A DNA stretch of 64,000 nt from Amblyornis subalaris. Its lineage: Eukaryota > Chordata > Aves > Passeriformes > Ptilonorhynchidae. A model generated the notes under the pieces. That model ran no database searches. It saw nothing but the letters and a program-made list of their open reading frames with translations, and was not told the DNA's origin. Positions 38,108-49,680 of the stretch are shown piece after piece (position 1 is the first letter of the stretch; each line of letters begins with the position of its first letter). Location of the stretch: positions 357,266 to 421,265 of the forward strand of contig JACAXG010000109.1 in NCBI GenBank assembly GCA_018881555.1, read 5' to 3'. Position numbers and translations under genes: made by a program.

Positions 38108-39423
38108 TGTGTGTGATGTTGATAATAAGCTGTTTGAGATGGATGGTTTAGGGTTTCCTACAAGAGGTTGGAGAGGTTATTATAGCTGAATGGGGAAAGG
38201 GTGAGGTGGCAGGTGGTCTTTGCCTGCTATTTGTGAGAGAGGTGATTTATGACTGGCAAAAGTGGTCCTTAAAGCTCTCGTACACAGTTTATGGAGGCGT
38301 GTCAGTCCTTGTCTTACGTGGGGCAGTACTGGTTAATCTTAGGAAGTTCAGAAGATGAATTTGCAGGTTGGCAGTTCATATGGGTACTATAATTATTATT
38401 TCTTAAGATATTGTCCCAAGCCATATTAGGGAAACAGAAGTGTTATTTATGAAAACCCTGATAGTTGGCTTTTGCATTTTTAGTGATTATGTTAAAGGCT
38501 ATTAAAATGGTTAATGAGTTTAATTGTTAGTTTGGGATGTTGAAAGGTTGTTAAAAATGTTTTATAAAGTTTGGTTGTTATAGGATAAATGTTAAAAACC
38601 CAGTTTATGAAGTTTGCCTTTGAGGTTATGTTTTTGAACAGTTTTATGAAATTTTATTGTTGAGGGTATGTTGAATAGTGGGCTGTTGGATTGTTCCAAG
38701 TTATTTGTGTGTTGCTTTAGTTAGTTTTCATAAGTTTTCCTTATGTTAAAAGAAGTGCCTATTCCCTTTTGAACATTCTTTAAGCCTCAATACTAAGGTA
38801 CAGTAGACTCTCCTGGAGAAGCCTCGGGCTATTTTTAGCAACTAGCAGTTAAGCTGCCGTTTAGCCACACCCTGGCCTGCATTTCAATTAGGATGATTTT
38901 CCCACCGAAAGATTCTTCCCCTGACGACAGCGAGCCATTGGAGGACGTGTATGACTTCACTGCGGGACTCCATCAATCCTCCTGGACCTTGTGGGCTGGA
39001 CTGTGGGCGGTCGGGGGTGGAACCAGGAGACAGTAAAAACCCCTGCACAGCCACGGGAGCTGCTCTTTTGCCGTGGACTGGCCGGGGCAAAGCCCGATNC
39101 TGGGTTACAGGCCTAGCTCCTCGGAGAGACTGAATTAATTTACCCTGTTTCGGACTAGCTGAAGCAGACCCCAGTGTTGCGAGGCTTCGGCCCTGGGTTA
39201 TCAGCCGGACAGGCTACACAGGTCTCTGATCCTGCCACCCGGTTTTATTTTTTATTTTTATTATTTTCCTTTTTTTTTTGGATTCCGGACTTTATATTTT
39301 TTTTACTAATTATTTTTTTCTGTTAATAAATTACCCGTTATTTTAATTAAACAACAAGAGTTGTCCTTTATTCCTGACAAGAAGGATTGTAAAAAAGTTT
39401 CCCATCGGTCCCAGGTCTTCACA
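38108..39423 (+). mobile_element. ERV LTR, long (about 1.3 kb), start tentative
   Basis: The 3' half is clear. A GC-rich U3/R segment (38800-39240) leads to AATAAA (TTAATAAATTACCC near 39327), then a U5 ending GGTCTTCACA at 39423. The 5' half is C-poor and TG/TA-rich with degenerate repeats (about 38380-38720). A start TGTGTGTGATG at 38108 with flank GGGTA, against GAGTA after the end, gives a duplication with one mismatch. That start is only a candidate. No internal region was seen. Confidence 0.6.
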
Positions 39424-41629
39424 GAGTAGCGGTGGAAGTGAAGGGAAGGAAGACTGTTCTCACTGCCTCTAGGTTTCTGATACCTTATTCCCTCTCTTTT
39501 CTCTAATACAGCTGTATAGGTAGGCTTTAAGATACATGCAAATTAAATGTTAAAAATTTATCTATATGTAAGGGAGAAGACTAATTATGATAGTTTGAAA
39601 AATTTGCGCAGTAGAGAAAACCTGTTTTTCTTAGTATGAGTATTAAATAGTTTGCAAAGAACACTAAAATGATTTCAGAATGATAAAAATGCTAGTGGGA
39701 GGCATTCATAGCCTGTAAACTGAACTGCCATCCCAACAGTATAATTTACTAGTCTTCCTATTTGGAGAATCTCTCCTGATGACTTTCAAGAGGCTGACTA
39801 AACTCTGTCTCCAGTGGAATTGATGATGGATTTCTTTTTTAGGAAATAAATAGTTATCAGCAAAAATCTCTCTCCTATAACACATGTACCAGTGCTATGA
39901 AATATGTGATCTTTCAGGAACATTAGTATTAAAAGTAATAATAGTTAGACAGCTATGAAATTCAGTGTCATTTTCTGTCTATGAGGAATAAATATCCACA
40001 GGGACGCACAAGAAGTTGTTAAGAAAATTATAATACTTTACTCTGATTATTATAGATCATTAAAATATTTCCATTACCTTCACTTAATATCAAATGTTTA
40101 AAATTATCTTCATATGCTTGATGAATAGCATAATTTACATATTTGTTGTTGCTTACTGTAATAAGTAAAATATTTAAGATAGTTAAACTTACAAAATCCT
40201 TTTCCTCTGAAAATGTCATATGCAAAAAGCTTCAATATGCGTGACTATTTCTGTTATGCTAAAGAAACACACTTTAGGTTACCGTGTTTGGTATTGGTCT
40301 TACTAGAACCATTTTATTTTTCTAGATCATAGCAAGAGCTGTTGAAAGTCAGGACTTGCTGTTTTAACTAAACTTGTTGTTTTGGTTAAAACAATAAACA
40401 GCACAGATGAGTTTTTTACACAGCAGAATCTTCTGCTTCCACTTTGAAGAACTTTCTTTTTCACCCTGGGGTCTTAAAGAAGTTCATACATTGCCCATCC
40501 ATGCGTGGTCTAGCCAGCTCTCACAAACTGAGTCTAGGGCCCTTTATCATACTTTAATTAATTGCACACTCTCTAAAGCAAATTTCACCTTTTATACTCA
40601 CATGAAAAAAATTCTGAAAGTGATGAATACTTAAAAGGGGCAATGAAAACTTTGTGTGCTATCAGCATTCACCTAAGAGTACGCTTGAGTAAAAGCACTT
40701 TAATTCTCTCTTAATATCATTCCTTAAGAGATTGTTTAGAATTTAAGTGATGCTATTGCAGTTGACTAACTCTTTAATGGCTTATTTAAAGAGACTAACT
40801 GTTTTTTTTTATTTTCATTTTGTATTCTTGTCATCTTTGGTGATTAAAAATAGTTTTGACCATCCACAGTAAACTAAACAATATTCAGTAATCCTTAAGT
40901 TATGTTTTTTTGACTAATAAAACATAAACTATTTCTTCCATGAAAAGTACACAATGTGAACTGGTGTTTTACAGAAATATTTAGTATCTTCATTTAAACA
41001 GCATTTCAATACTCTATAATAATTGTTATTGGAACAGATAAAACCTTATTTCGTACAATAAAAAGACATTATTGATGCATAAATGATTTATGTTGGTCTT
41101 AACTTTCCTAGAGAAGAAATAACTAGCATTCTCTAAGGGGTGATTTTTATTTAAACCTTTCCACAGGGAGACATGTAAGAGAGTGTTACTGAAATAAATA
41201 CCCTTCCTGCTTGACTTGGGATTTTTTCCATAGTCATGTCTTTTTGTTTGTCAATGAAATATTCATACCCAACACTACTAAGTATTTTACATGTCCTGAA
41301 TTTTGATGGTCCTCAAGGCTGTAAAAAATGGCCTGCACCAGAACCCTAAATTAGCATCCACATGGCAGTAATTGAGACAATGACTGAAAATGGGATGATA
41401 ATTTTTAGTACTATAAATCTCTTAGAAATTTTGTGCATGTTGTCCCCCTTCCTGTCTTCCTNGTAAGTACTGTACCAACTATACATTTATCGTTGCATTT
41501 CCAGAAATAAAAATCCAGACTTTGTGTGCCAAGATAAAGCTCCTACTCTTGTCAACCATTAGGAAATGCAAGGTTCAGGGTTTTCAGGGTTGTAATTGTA
41601 GTAACTGTACTTCAAAATGCAGACTGCTT
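39424..41629. other. AT-rich intergenic DNA, no gene seen
   Basis: Short open frames only. No repeat with clear ends was recognised. Confidence 0.55.
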
Positions 41630-41665
41630 TTCATTCATTCATTCATTCATTCATTCATTCATTCA
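41630..41665 (+). repeat. (TTCA)n microsatellite, about nine units
   Basis: A perfect tandem array of TTCA/ATTC units ends in CACCC. Probably length-variable. Confidence 0.95.
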
Positions 41666-41879
41666 CCCAAAGTATTAAATTTATTAATTACATTTTTATG
41701 AATGGTATTGATTTGTCTCATCTTTGACCAACCAACAGTTCGATGTCTACTCTGAAAAAAGCTATCTATACTGTCAGCGAAAATAAGTGCTCTCAAAATG
41801 TGATTCCCCTGATCCCCCCAAAAATTGTCTAAACAAGCTGGTATCCATGAATAGTGCAGAAAAATTTAACTCAAACAGA

Positions 41880-42075
41880 GTTAGGTGACATGAATCTACC
41901 CTATATCACCAACAGGGATCACTTTGACATTCATGTCATGCCTGTTGGTCTTTCAAGAAACACTTGGACAATGCCCTTAGAAACTTTTAGATTGCTCTTG
42001 TGTAGACTCAGGAGCTGGAATCAATGATTCTCATTGTTCCCTTCCAATTCAGGATATTCTATAATTCATGTCAAG
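41880..42075 (+). repeat. Old CR1 tail
   Basis: AAACACTTGGACAATGCCC, a weak middle and CTTCCAATTCAGGATATTCTATAATTCATG match the end of CR1, including an ATTCTATAATTC-type tail. It is diverged. Confidence 0.7.
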
Positions 42076-45000
42076 CACCTACGTTCGTTTTGATTCTGGA
42101 GTGAGGTATAAAAATGTATGAGCAATTTTGCATCCTTTTTTTATAATCAAATGCCAAACTTTGAGTTTTCATAGATAATAGCACAGCTGTTGAGACGGGA
42201 CTGGGTTACAGTGACACTCTTTTAAGACTTACATGCGATCATTGGCATAGTTTTTAAGTTTTACCCGGTATTATTTGCTAGCAATGGAAAATTTCAAAAA
42301 GCTTTTTAGCCCAGAGGTTCATGAGCAAGAACTGGACAGATAACCCAAAAGTCAAGTATACAATTTCAGCTATTGAATATGCCAACATCTTTAAGACAAA
42401 ATAAAATATAAATTTTAAATTAATTGGAAAATTGTATGAATTTGCCACTATTACAGAGTAGTTAAAAACTTTATTAATTATTTGCAAATTATTTTGCTGT
42501 TAATTGGGAAACCGAAATATTTTTCTAAATGTTTTCATTTTTGCTTTCCCAACTCAAGCTTTCCATGATCCAATAATGCTGATGTATGTATGTAACTTTT
42601 CTTTAAGGTTAAACGTATTTCTGTGGTATTACAGATCACACACCACTGCTTACAGACAAAGTAACTTTTAGGATAGTGTAGCCAAAACTGCCAAACCAAA
42701 ACAAGGTTTGTAACAGGGCTAAGAAACTAATCTGAACCAAAATCCACTAAAAATACAACCATGAAACCAAAGATCTGATCATATATTTATTCATAATAAT
42801 ACTTTTTTTTCCTAAATTAGCCTTTAGGTACACACATACACAGAGAAAAAGAGTGGTGCACTGCACTGACACTTTCTTGATAAATAAAAGCTCTGCTTAA
42901 AAATTTTTATTGCATGTACTAATTTACCAGCACTTGTTAACAAGGGTTAGGATCCCTAACCAGAGCTACATTTGTTTTAACAATATAGGGGCAAAATTAG
43001 GCAAATCAGTAGTGTAATCTGAGCTTTAACCCTGCTCTCAAACGTAAGAGCATGCATTACTGATCTAGATTTACATACATCTACGTATAAGTTTAAATCT
43101 TTAAATATATATGCTAAGAAGATTCTTGATTATGCTTACATTGCTGTTTTAGTTTCCTTGAATATATGGATTATTCTATTCTGTCTCTTTATCCAAGATA
43201 ACATGTAATGCATTCATAATATTATGAAATTCATTTATGAACAAAGCAAAAGGAAAGTTTACAAACAAAAAGAAAATTTTAAATCTATGGTGTGTTGGTG
43301 CAGATGTAAATGATTTCATGTTGAATATTCAATTCCAAATATTAATTCTTTGTATACTATTTCTTGGAATCTTTGTTAAAGTCAGTGAAATAGGATGATA
43401 AAAATATTTAAATCTGTAGAATTGTATACATAAATAAGAATTTTACTAAAAGTAAACATAACGAAAAATAGCAAAGTTAAGTTGGTATGAGGTTTTGTAG
43501 TCAATCTGGTTTCATAGCACTTATCTTTTATATGAGGGGTATAAAGCATGCTAATAAAATTAATTTGCAAAAGCAAACACAGTGTGCTTTATTGCAAGTA
43601 CTATAGCTGTATTCCCAAGTAAGAGATTGGTATCTTGTTCAGGAACAAAAAAATATGAAAAAATTGCTAGTCTTGTTTCAGTTTAGGATAGTATTTTTCA
43701 GTATTGCCAGCCTGGGCAACTGTTCCCTTTCTTTTGGTTATTTTTAATTTTTCCCTCTCTTTTCTTTTTTTTTCCTTTTTTTTTAAATTTCCCCTCCCTT
43801 CCTCACGCACCNCCCCCAAAAAAAAAAAAAAAGGTGGGGTGAAATAGGTCACTCTGTAAACTGATAAGCTTGCATGGCTGACAGGTAGCTAAGCAGTTTT
43901 ATCTTCTTTACTGAGAGCAAACACAGTCCAGAACAGTAATCAGCAACTGCCACACTGCTGCCAACCATACGCCATGAGCAGGTTTTTTTCCAACAGCATG
44001 CATCAGGATCTGTGCCATGCCAAAACTCTGGAGCCTCAGTATCTTGAAAAGCACATCCATGAGAAGTGATAGTCCTATTAATGGCAGAAATTGATTAATG
44101 GCAACTTGCCTCTCTGGGAGGCAGCTTCTCCCAGCAACTCTTAAGTTTTGTTTTGCACACTTCATCTTCAACAGGAGAAAGAAAAAATATAACTCAGTAC
44201 ACCACCTTTCAGACCTGACTTCGATGTGATGTGGCTCATTGGGTACAGAGAGGTCAATGGGGCATGAATGAGAAAGGGCTCTCATTCGGCTGAAAGCCAG
44301 AAGAGAAGATATCTTTATATTTGATTGTAAGAGTAAATCCGTCTTTCAACATTAAAGTTTGCAGCTTCTGACTTGTGACTGTTAAATGACCATATAAAAG
44401 TAGTAAAATATTTTCCTTAAGAAACTGTTTGTCCAGAAGTTTGTAATATTTTCTCTCGAAGTAGCTCTTGCTACCACGTTTGATACTTTGTCTGTATCAT
44501 CACCTACACACCACACCAATCTCCTAAAGAGTGGGAATTTATACTACATTGAATCACTTTGCAAGCCTGTTATGTTTACAAATTTCAGACACAGAAATTA
44601 GAACAGAAGTCTGAATTTCTTGCAGAAATTTCTGACACATTAATTATTTTGATCCTAAATCACGATGATATTCATCTTTTTTTTCCATATCCTTGGAATT
44701 TTAATGAAAATCATAAAAATGTTTTAGCATCATTAGTTTTAAGGAAACACATAAGCATTCCCAGAGCTAAGATGCTTCATCATAGCTTAGTAGAATGACC
44801 AAACTGTATCATTTCATATCAGTTAAATGTTAACTTGTACTTAACAAATGCAATTCCTCTTTCCGTGAAGCTGTAGCATATAAGCTTCACGTGACATTTC
44901 TCTCATTGGGCCAGGCTGCTACTGTAACAAAATGTTCCAGTGATGGGTTTGATAAGAATCAAAACCCCACTGCTGGATAAGTGTGTAATTTTGGAGGTTG

Positions 45001-47826
45001 TGATGCTGTACTTCTGCAGAAAGTGTTTGTAGGGTTGTGGAAATTTTTTTCCAATTAAATTTGGAAAATGACAATACCTGACAATCAGAGCAGTAACTTT
45101 TTTTATGTATGTCTGGATATGGCTAACCCTAACTTCTCCAAGTCTTCTGGCAGGACTTGATTGGCTGTAACTAAGGTCAGACTTAAATTTCAGGAGACTA
45201 CTTAAAAATAAAAAAAAAATGCTGGCTTGAGTTCCACCTATAAACTTTTGGAGGTTTATATTAAACTTTCCAGTTCTGCAAGAGCTGATTCTCCTCACTC
45301 ATGAATACAAATTAAATAGCATAGAAAGATTATTCTTATTACAAGGAAAAAAAAAAAGCCAAAAAAGTATGCACACAGGATAAGAATAACTACTTTTCAA
45401 AGCATTACTAAAATGCTTTTAAACAGTTCACTTTTTTTCTTTTTTTTCTCTTAGGGAAGTGTTAGGCTACTATTTCCACCTCGTGCAGCTCTCTTCAGTC
45501 TTTAAAAATGTTTAAGTCTTTCTGAATTGCAAGGTCAGGTTTGAATTACTGATCTGTTGACTTGTCATGTTCATTTCATTCTCTCTAGCCAAACTTCACT
45601 CTTCTTGTTTCCAGAGCCACATATTGGGCAGCTGCTTACTACTGCACCTTCTTTTCATGTGCTATTGTTTTGCATACTCTCACTCCTTTGCCTGCTCCTG
45701 CACTCATCCCGTCTCTGCTATCTGAGCCTCACACTGCTTTTTTTTTTTTTGCTCTGATAACCACTCTAGGCAATTCCCACAGCTCTTCTCTGGCTATTCT
45801 ATCACATCTTAGGAGGGCTCATGGGATATTGAGAAAGGCAGTCCTTCAGCTCACAGGAAGCTTTTAAACAATTTTATTTAACATGTCTTGCAGGAAAATT
45901 TAAGTTCACAAGAAACCCATAAGTCACCTTTTTTCTTTATTGAGCCTTTAGAAGACCTCTGTCTAAAATGTACTTCTCTTGTTGTCTGAAGGTCATTTGC
46001 ATTGCATTTGCATTTCAGCACCCGAAAATGTTCTAAGATAAGGACACCCATTCCCCTCATCACTCTCCTAACAGAACTAACTCAAGAACAATAACACAGC
46101 AAATGCAAACCAACCAGATTTCATGTAATTCTTTGCATTAATCTCAACTTCTCCAGCACTGCACTTCTTTCCAGGCTTATGCTCCTGCCGTTCCTTGAGG
46201 AAAGAATAAAGGGCTGTCTTCCTTTCGTTTTAGGCCTTCCTCACCAGGTTCATATTCATACATACCATGAAACAGCAGCTATGCCTGCACATAGAATCTA
46301 TGAGGTTCGTTCTATCAGCACAGACCCCAGATAGCCTCAGAGAACCATATTCGTGGGAAAACACTTTGCAGCTACAGGTTTACTGGGTCACTCTTTGTAT
46401 ACAAGTACATCCTGCTTACTGCAACGATTGTGTGAAATCTTCTTTATCCAGTGAGCTCGATAAAAACAGCCTGGTTATGAAAGTTCTGGTCTGTATGAAA
46501 CTCTGAACAGAAAAGAAATAAACCAAAACTGTCCGTGTTGCTGTTTCCTGCTTGAGGTCTCGACTTCTGGTGACCAAAAATGGAGATTTTTGATTAAAAA
46601 TAAATGTAAGAAATTTGACAGCTAGCGTTGAGTTGTCCCAAATGAGTTTTGTAGTCTTTTCAAGGAATGAAGAGCTCTCAGTGGTTTTCAAGTCCTCAGT
46701 AGTTTTAATGCTCTTTTCATACAGTGACAATGTGAAAGGTCTGTGCTTTATTAGGCTCAGGAGGATACCAAGGATTTTTGAAAAAATGTTCCAGTGAGAT
46801 CACCTTCTGGATTTAGCAAGAGTGGCCTGAGACTTTTTAATGAATGTTATTTTTTAGCGCACTAATTAACGTATGCCTCTCTTGTTCCAGTGCAAAGTTT
46901 TTGTTTAGTTTTTATATCCTAAATGGTGACAAAGAAAAATAAAGGTCTTTTTTAAAATACACAGTTCCGATCAATACGTATATCCTGTCTCTTTAGAGCA
47001 GAGGTCTCTGTAAGAAACCTCTGTAATCCAATGTCATGGGTGCATACCATTTTATGGTTATTATTGCCCAACAACAGTCAGAATCTGAAGCGTGTGGATA
47101 ACAAATGGTCTGAACTCTCTTGAACTTATTAAACGTTTAGTAGATTATTTGAATATGTTCTACTATTCCTAGGGATATATGTAACTTCTGAAAGACACAT
47201 TGCAAATATAACTGAGGAGAACACAATGGCCTATTTAATGTTTTAACTGCTCGATGCTAAGATGTCGGCAGTGTCATCAGATTTGCATCTGATATTATCA
47301 TAATACCACCTAAAAATTCTGTGCCCAAAATAAGCAGATGCTTTAAAATACTTTTTTGGTCCCTCAGCTTTCTATTTCATTGTGGTGTTTTGATTATACA
47401 ATGCATAAAAGTTTTTAGTGATATAACAAGATCTCCAAAGAAATGAATAGTTCTGCTTTCTGGGTCTTCAGCACAGATGTGTGTAAGTAACTAATGTAGC
47501 ATGAGGAGCATACTTGGAATTCTAGGGAAAAAAAAGAAAAGTGTATGCTCATTAATTTAACATTACCTATCCTGTGCACTGCAATGTGTACTTTCAAGAA
47601 ACACAGAGTCACTGATTTGAGGACTGTATCATGAATCAGAGTATCAAATTAAAGCCGCATAGTTAATGTTCTTGGAATTAAATTAAAATTAATTGTATTA
47701 GCGTATAGCATTAATATTATTTTCTGTAGAGATGGCTTTGCNTGTGTATAGTGAAATCTGAAAAGTGTATGAGCATTAACATGTAGGAAAGACGTCTTTA
47801 TGTTTCAGGTTGTTTTTTAAAATTTT
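42076..47826. other. AT-rich intergenic DNA upstream of TUSC3, no gene seen
   Basis: About 5.7 kb directly upstream of the promoter. It contains C/T-rich and A-rich runs at about 43740-43833 with an ambiguous base inside. A short perfect inverted repeat, CGTGAAGCT/AGCTTCACG, lies at 44864-44891. The longest open frames (125 and 131 codons, minus strand) match no family I recognise and lack any further support. Confidence 0.6.
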
Positions 47827-47851
47827 TGTTTGTTTGTTTGTTTGTTTTGTT
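47827..47851 (+). repeat. (GTTT)n microsatellite just upstream of the CpG island
   Basis: About six GTTT units, mostly perfect, about 80-100 bases before the GC-rich block begins. Confidence 0.85.
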
Positions 47852-48021
47852 TCACGGTCTTGATTCAGGATTGTAGTCCGTGCCCCAGTTTGGGAGTTTG
47901 GAGCAGCAGCGAAGTTGTGAGCGCAGGTGTGCAGAACCCCCAGGGCGGGCTGGGAACCGCCGCGGCCCGCGGGAGACCCGGCAGAGCCGAGCGCGACCCT
48001 CCAGCGCAGGCCACCGCCAGA

Positions 48022-48035
48022 ACTACATTTCCCAG
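48022..48035 (+). promoter_or_regulatory. ACTACA-TTTCCCAG site (ZNF143/THAP11-type promoter element)
   Basis: ACTACATTTCCCAG matches the core of the well-known vertebrate promoter motif ACTACAATTCCCAG, which is bound by ZNF143 and partners. It lies 102-115 bases upstream of the TUSC3 start codon, the usual proximity for this motif in TATA-less CpG promoters. Binding is inferred, not shown. Confidence 0.65.
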
Positions 48036-48059
48036 GCGCCGCCGCGCCGCGGGGCGCAG

Positions 48060-48068
48060 CGATTGGCC
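48060..48068 (-). promoter_or_regulatory. Inverted CCAAT box (NF-Y-like)
   Basis: GCGATTGGCC contains ATTGG at 48062-48066, a CCAAT box on the minus strand with good flanking bases for NF-Y. It lies about 30 bases downstream of the ACTACA element and 70 bases upstream of the start codon. A GC box (GGGGCGG, 48127-48133) follows. Together these form a compact housekeeping-type promoter. Confidence 0.55.
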
Positions 48069-48133
48069 GGGCCCGGCCCGTTCAGCGTGGCGGCGCGGGG
48101 CCGCGGTGCGGCAGGTGCCGCCGGCGGGGGCGG

Positions 48134-48142
48134 AACATGGCG
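48134..48142 (+). promoter_or_regulatory. YY1-like AACATGGCG spanning the start codon
   Basis: AACATGGCG resembles the YY1 motif AANATGGCG, and its ATG is the TUSC3 start codon. YY1 sites overlapping start codons are common in TATA-less vertebrate promoters. The match is short and could simply reflect a Met-Ala start with a good Kozak context. Confidence 0.35.
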
Positions 48143-48262
48143 CTGGGTGCCGCGGCACCGCGGTGGCTGCCGCGCCCGCCGGCCGGGGGCTGCTTGCCCC
48201 TGCTGCTGCTGCTGCTCCTCCTCCTCTGCGGACAGCTCGGGGGAGGACAGAAAAAGAAGGAG
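48137..48262 (+). CDS. TUSC3: TUSC3 first coding exon (partial gene; oligosaccharyltransferase OST3/OST6-family subunit)
   Basis: This exon encodes 42 residues. The start ATG sits in a good context (GAACATGG) inside a CpG island. Residues 1-21 are Ala/Pro/Arg/Gly-rich, residues 22-30 are nine leucines (five CTG then four CTC codons), and the exon ends CGQLGGGQKKKE. The Leu run is the signal-peptide core. From recall, the ending QLGGGQKKKE matches the TUSC3 N-terminus; the paralogue MAGT1 instead has an AQRKKE-type ending, so TUSC3 fits better. The codon for E42 is followed directly by GTAGAG, a plausible phase-0 splice donor at 48263. In known biology, TUSC3 is an ER membrane thioredoxin-like subunit of the STT3B oligosaccharyltransferase complex. 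It helps glycosylate cysteine-proximal asparagine sites and has been linked to magnesium transport. The thioredoxin domain (CxxC) and four membrane segments are encoded in later exons not found here. The reading frame stays open past the donor to 48466, but that part is intron. The identification rests on a short N-terminus, and a protein search would settle it. Confidence 0.87.
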
Positions 48263-48471
48263 GTAGAGATGTTCGCTTCTTTCGCCGTCGCGCCCGGCTG
48301 GGGGTACTCTGTCGCGCTGCCTCCCTCTCTGGAGTCCCCGCGTCCCCGTCCGCCCGGCGCCCCTCACCCGGCCTCCCCCGCGCTCCGCCGGTCCCTCGGC
48401 CTCCCCAGTCCCCAGCGCGGCTCGGTGCGCCGGGCAGCCGCTGCTCCTGCCCTGCCCGGGAGATGATGGCC

Positions 48472-48489
48472 GGCGGCGGCGGCGGCGTC
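48472..48489 (+). repeat. (GGC)n trinucleotide run in the CpG island
   Basis: GCCGGCGGCGGCGGCGGCGTC lies just inside intron 1. It is short and imperfect at its ends. Confidence 0.8.
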
Positions 48490-49384
48490 TCCAGGGCAGC
48501 GGGAGCGCAGCGCCGGGATCGCGGTCCCCAGCGTGCTCTCCCTGCCCAGACCGGTGCCATGCGGTGTCGTGGGCCTTGAAGTCACAGGTTCTGAGCAAAC
48601 AGGGGCAAGGGCCGCAGTCCTGCGCCGGGCAGGGCTGGGCTGGCCGCCGCGGTGCGCCAAGGGGCCCTGGCAGACAACCGGGGCGAGGAGCGCTGATCTG
48701 CGGCGAGCCCGCGGCAGATCCAGGTTAAACCCTGGGCTTGTGGTGCCAACTAAAAGAAATGCCCAGAGTTAAATAGCACCGAAGCGATGGCAGCAGGTGT
48801 GTGTGTGTGTGTACAGGTGTAGGTGATGGTACTCTCTTCAAGGTGTCCTCTCGGCAAGAGAGACGTGGAGGAAGGAGCAGTTTTAATTAAAACTCATATC
48901 AACAGTTTATCTTCACCAACTTTTGTATTTAAATAGGAAAATGTGCGAAAATGTGTAATGTATGTACTTGCCGTTTTCAGGTTTCAGTGCTACTAGAGCT
49001 GGCTACACTTCTTTTCCTAGCTTGCCCTCGATTTCAGGCCGGGTTTTTGCATACCAAGTGCTAGGCCACCCAGTAGAGTCTCTTTACAGTTTCACTATAA
49101 CTTCGCTTGTGGGAGGTGTTAGCTTTTAACCAAACTGTGGAGTTTTGTCATTTTTGTTATTTCTTTTTTTCATCTGTTGTTAGTGTTGTGGGAGGACTTG
49201 TGTTTTGTGGTGGTGAAGGAGAAGGAAAGAACAATTTTTATAGGTGATCGTTTCTTTGAGCTAGCGGCTCAGACAAAGAGAAGGATGGTCAAAATTCTTG
49301 GGGCTTGCTTGTTTTTTTTTTCTTTGAAGAACTCTGTGGGTTAGTCATAGACTTATAGGCCAAACGTGTAAAATGACAGTGATG

Positions 49385-49680
49385 TCTTCCCACTGGTGTC
49401 CAGTGACAGGAGTGGAAGGAATGGCTTAAATCTACTTCAGGGGAAGTTCAGATGTGATATTAGAAAAGAGTTCTTAACTGAACTCTTGGTTGGGCACACA
49501 ACAAGGTACCCAGGGAAGTGATCGTTGCCCCAAGCCTGCTGGTGTTCAGGAGACATATGGAAAACATCTTTGTGCATATGGTTTAACTTTTTGCTGTGTG
49601 TAGAGTTGGGGGTTGGACTCCATGTCCCTTCCAAATCACGATGTCTCTTTCAAGTCACAATATTTGATAATTCTACAAGG
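49385..49680 (+). repeat. Old CR1 tail in TUSC3 intron 1
   Basis: AGTGACAGGAGTGGAAGGAATGGC, GGGGAAGTTCAGATGTGATATTAG, GGGTTGGACTCCATG-type and TCCAAATCACGATG portions occur in CR1 3' order and end in a weak ATTCTA tail. It is diverged. Confidence 0.78.

Larger units (their letters stand above)
47925..48725 (+). promoter_or_regulatory. TUSC3: CpG-island promoter and 5' UTR of TUSC3
   Basis: This is the only long GC-rich, CpG-dense block in the window, and base composition changes abruptly at both edges. It covers the region before the TUSC3 start codon, the whole first exon and the beginning of intron 1. I see no TATA box in the 150 bases before the ATG, so dispersed transcription starts are likely, probably between about 47.95 and 48.12 kb. 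Both strands carry several long open frames here, but these follow from the high GC content. The exact transcription start cannot be read from sequence alone. Confidence 0.9.

Noticed and set aside
44864..44891. Perfect 9-base inverted repeat CGTGAAGCT/AGCTTCACG
   Set aside because: Too short to distinguish from chance in 64 kb; noted only in the segment description.
43908..45298. Minus-strand open frames of 125 and 131 codons
   Set aside because: No recognisable domain, codon pattern or promoter; they look like chance frames in unique sequence.
48137..48466. Reading the TUSC3 frame on past the exon to the stop
   Set aside because: The expected protein leaves this frame after KKKE, where a splice donor GTAGAG stands; the rest is Pro/Arg-rich chance translation.
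47830..48598. Open frames of 191-249 codons on both strands around the CpG island
   Set aside because: They arise from CpG-island composition. The frame supported by homology is the one starting at 48137, and it is cut by a splice donor after 48262.
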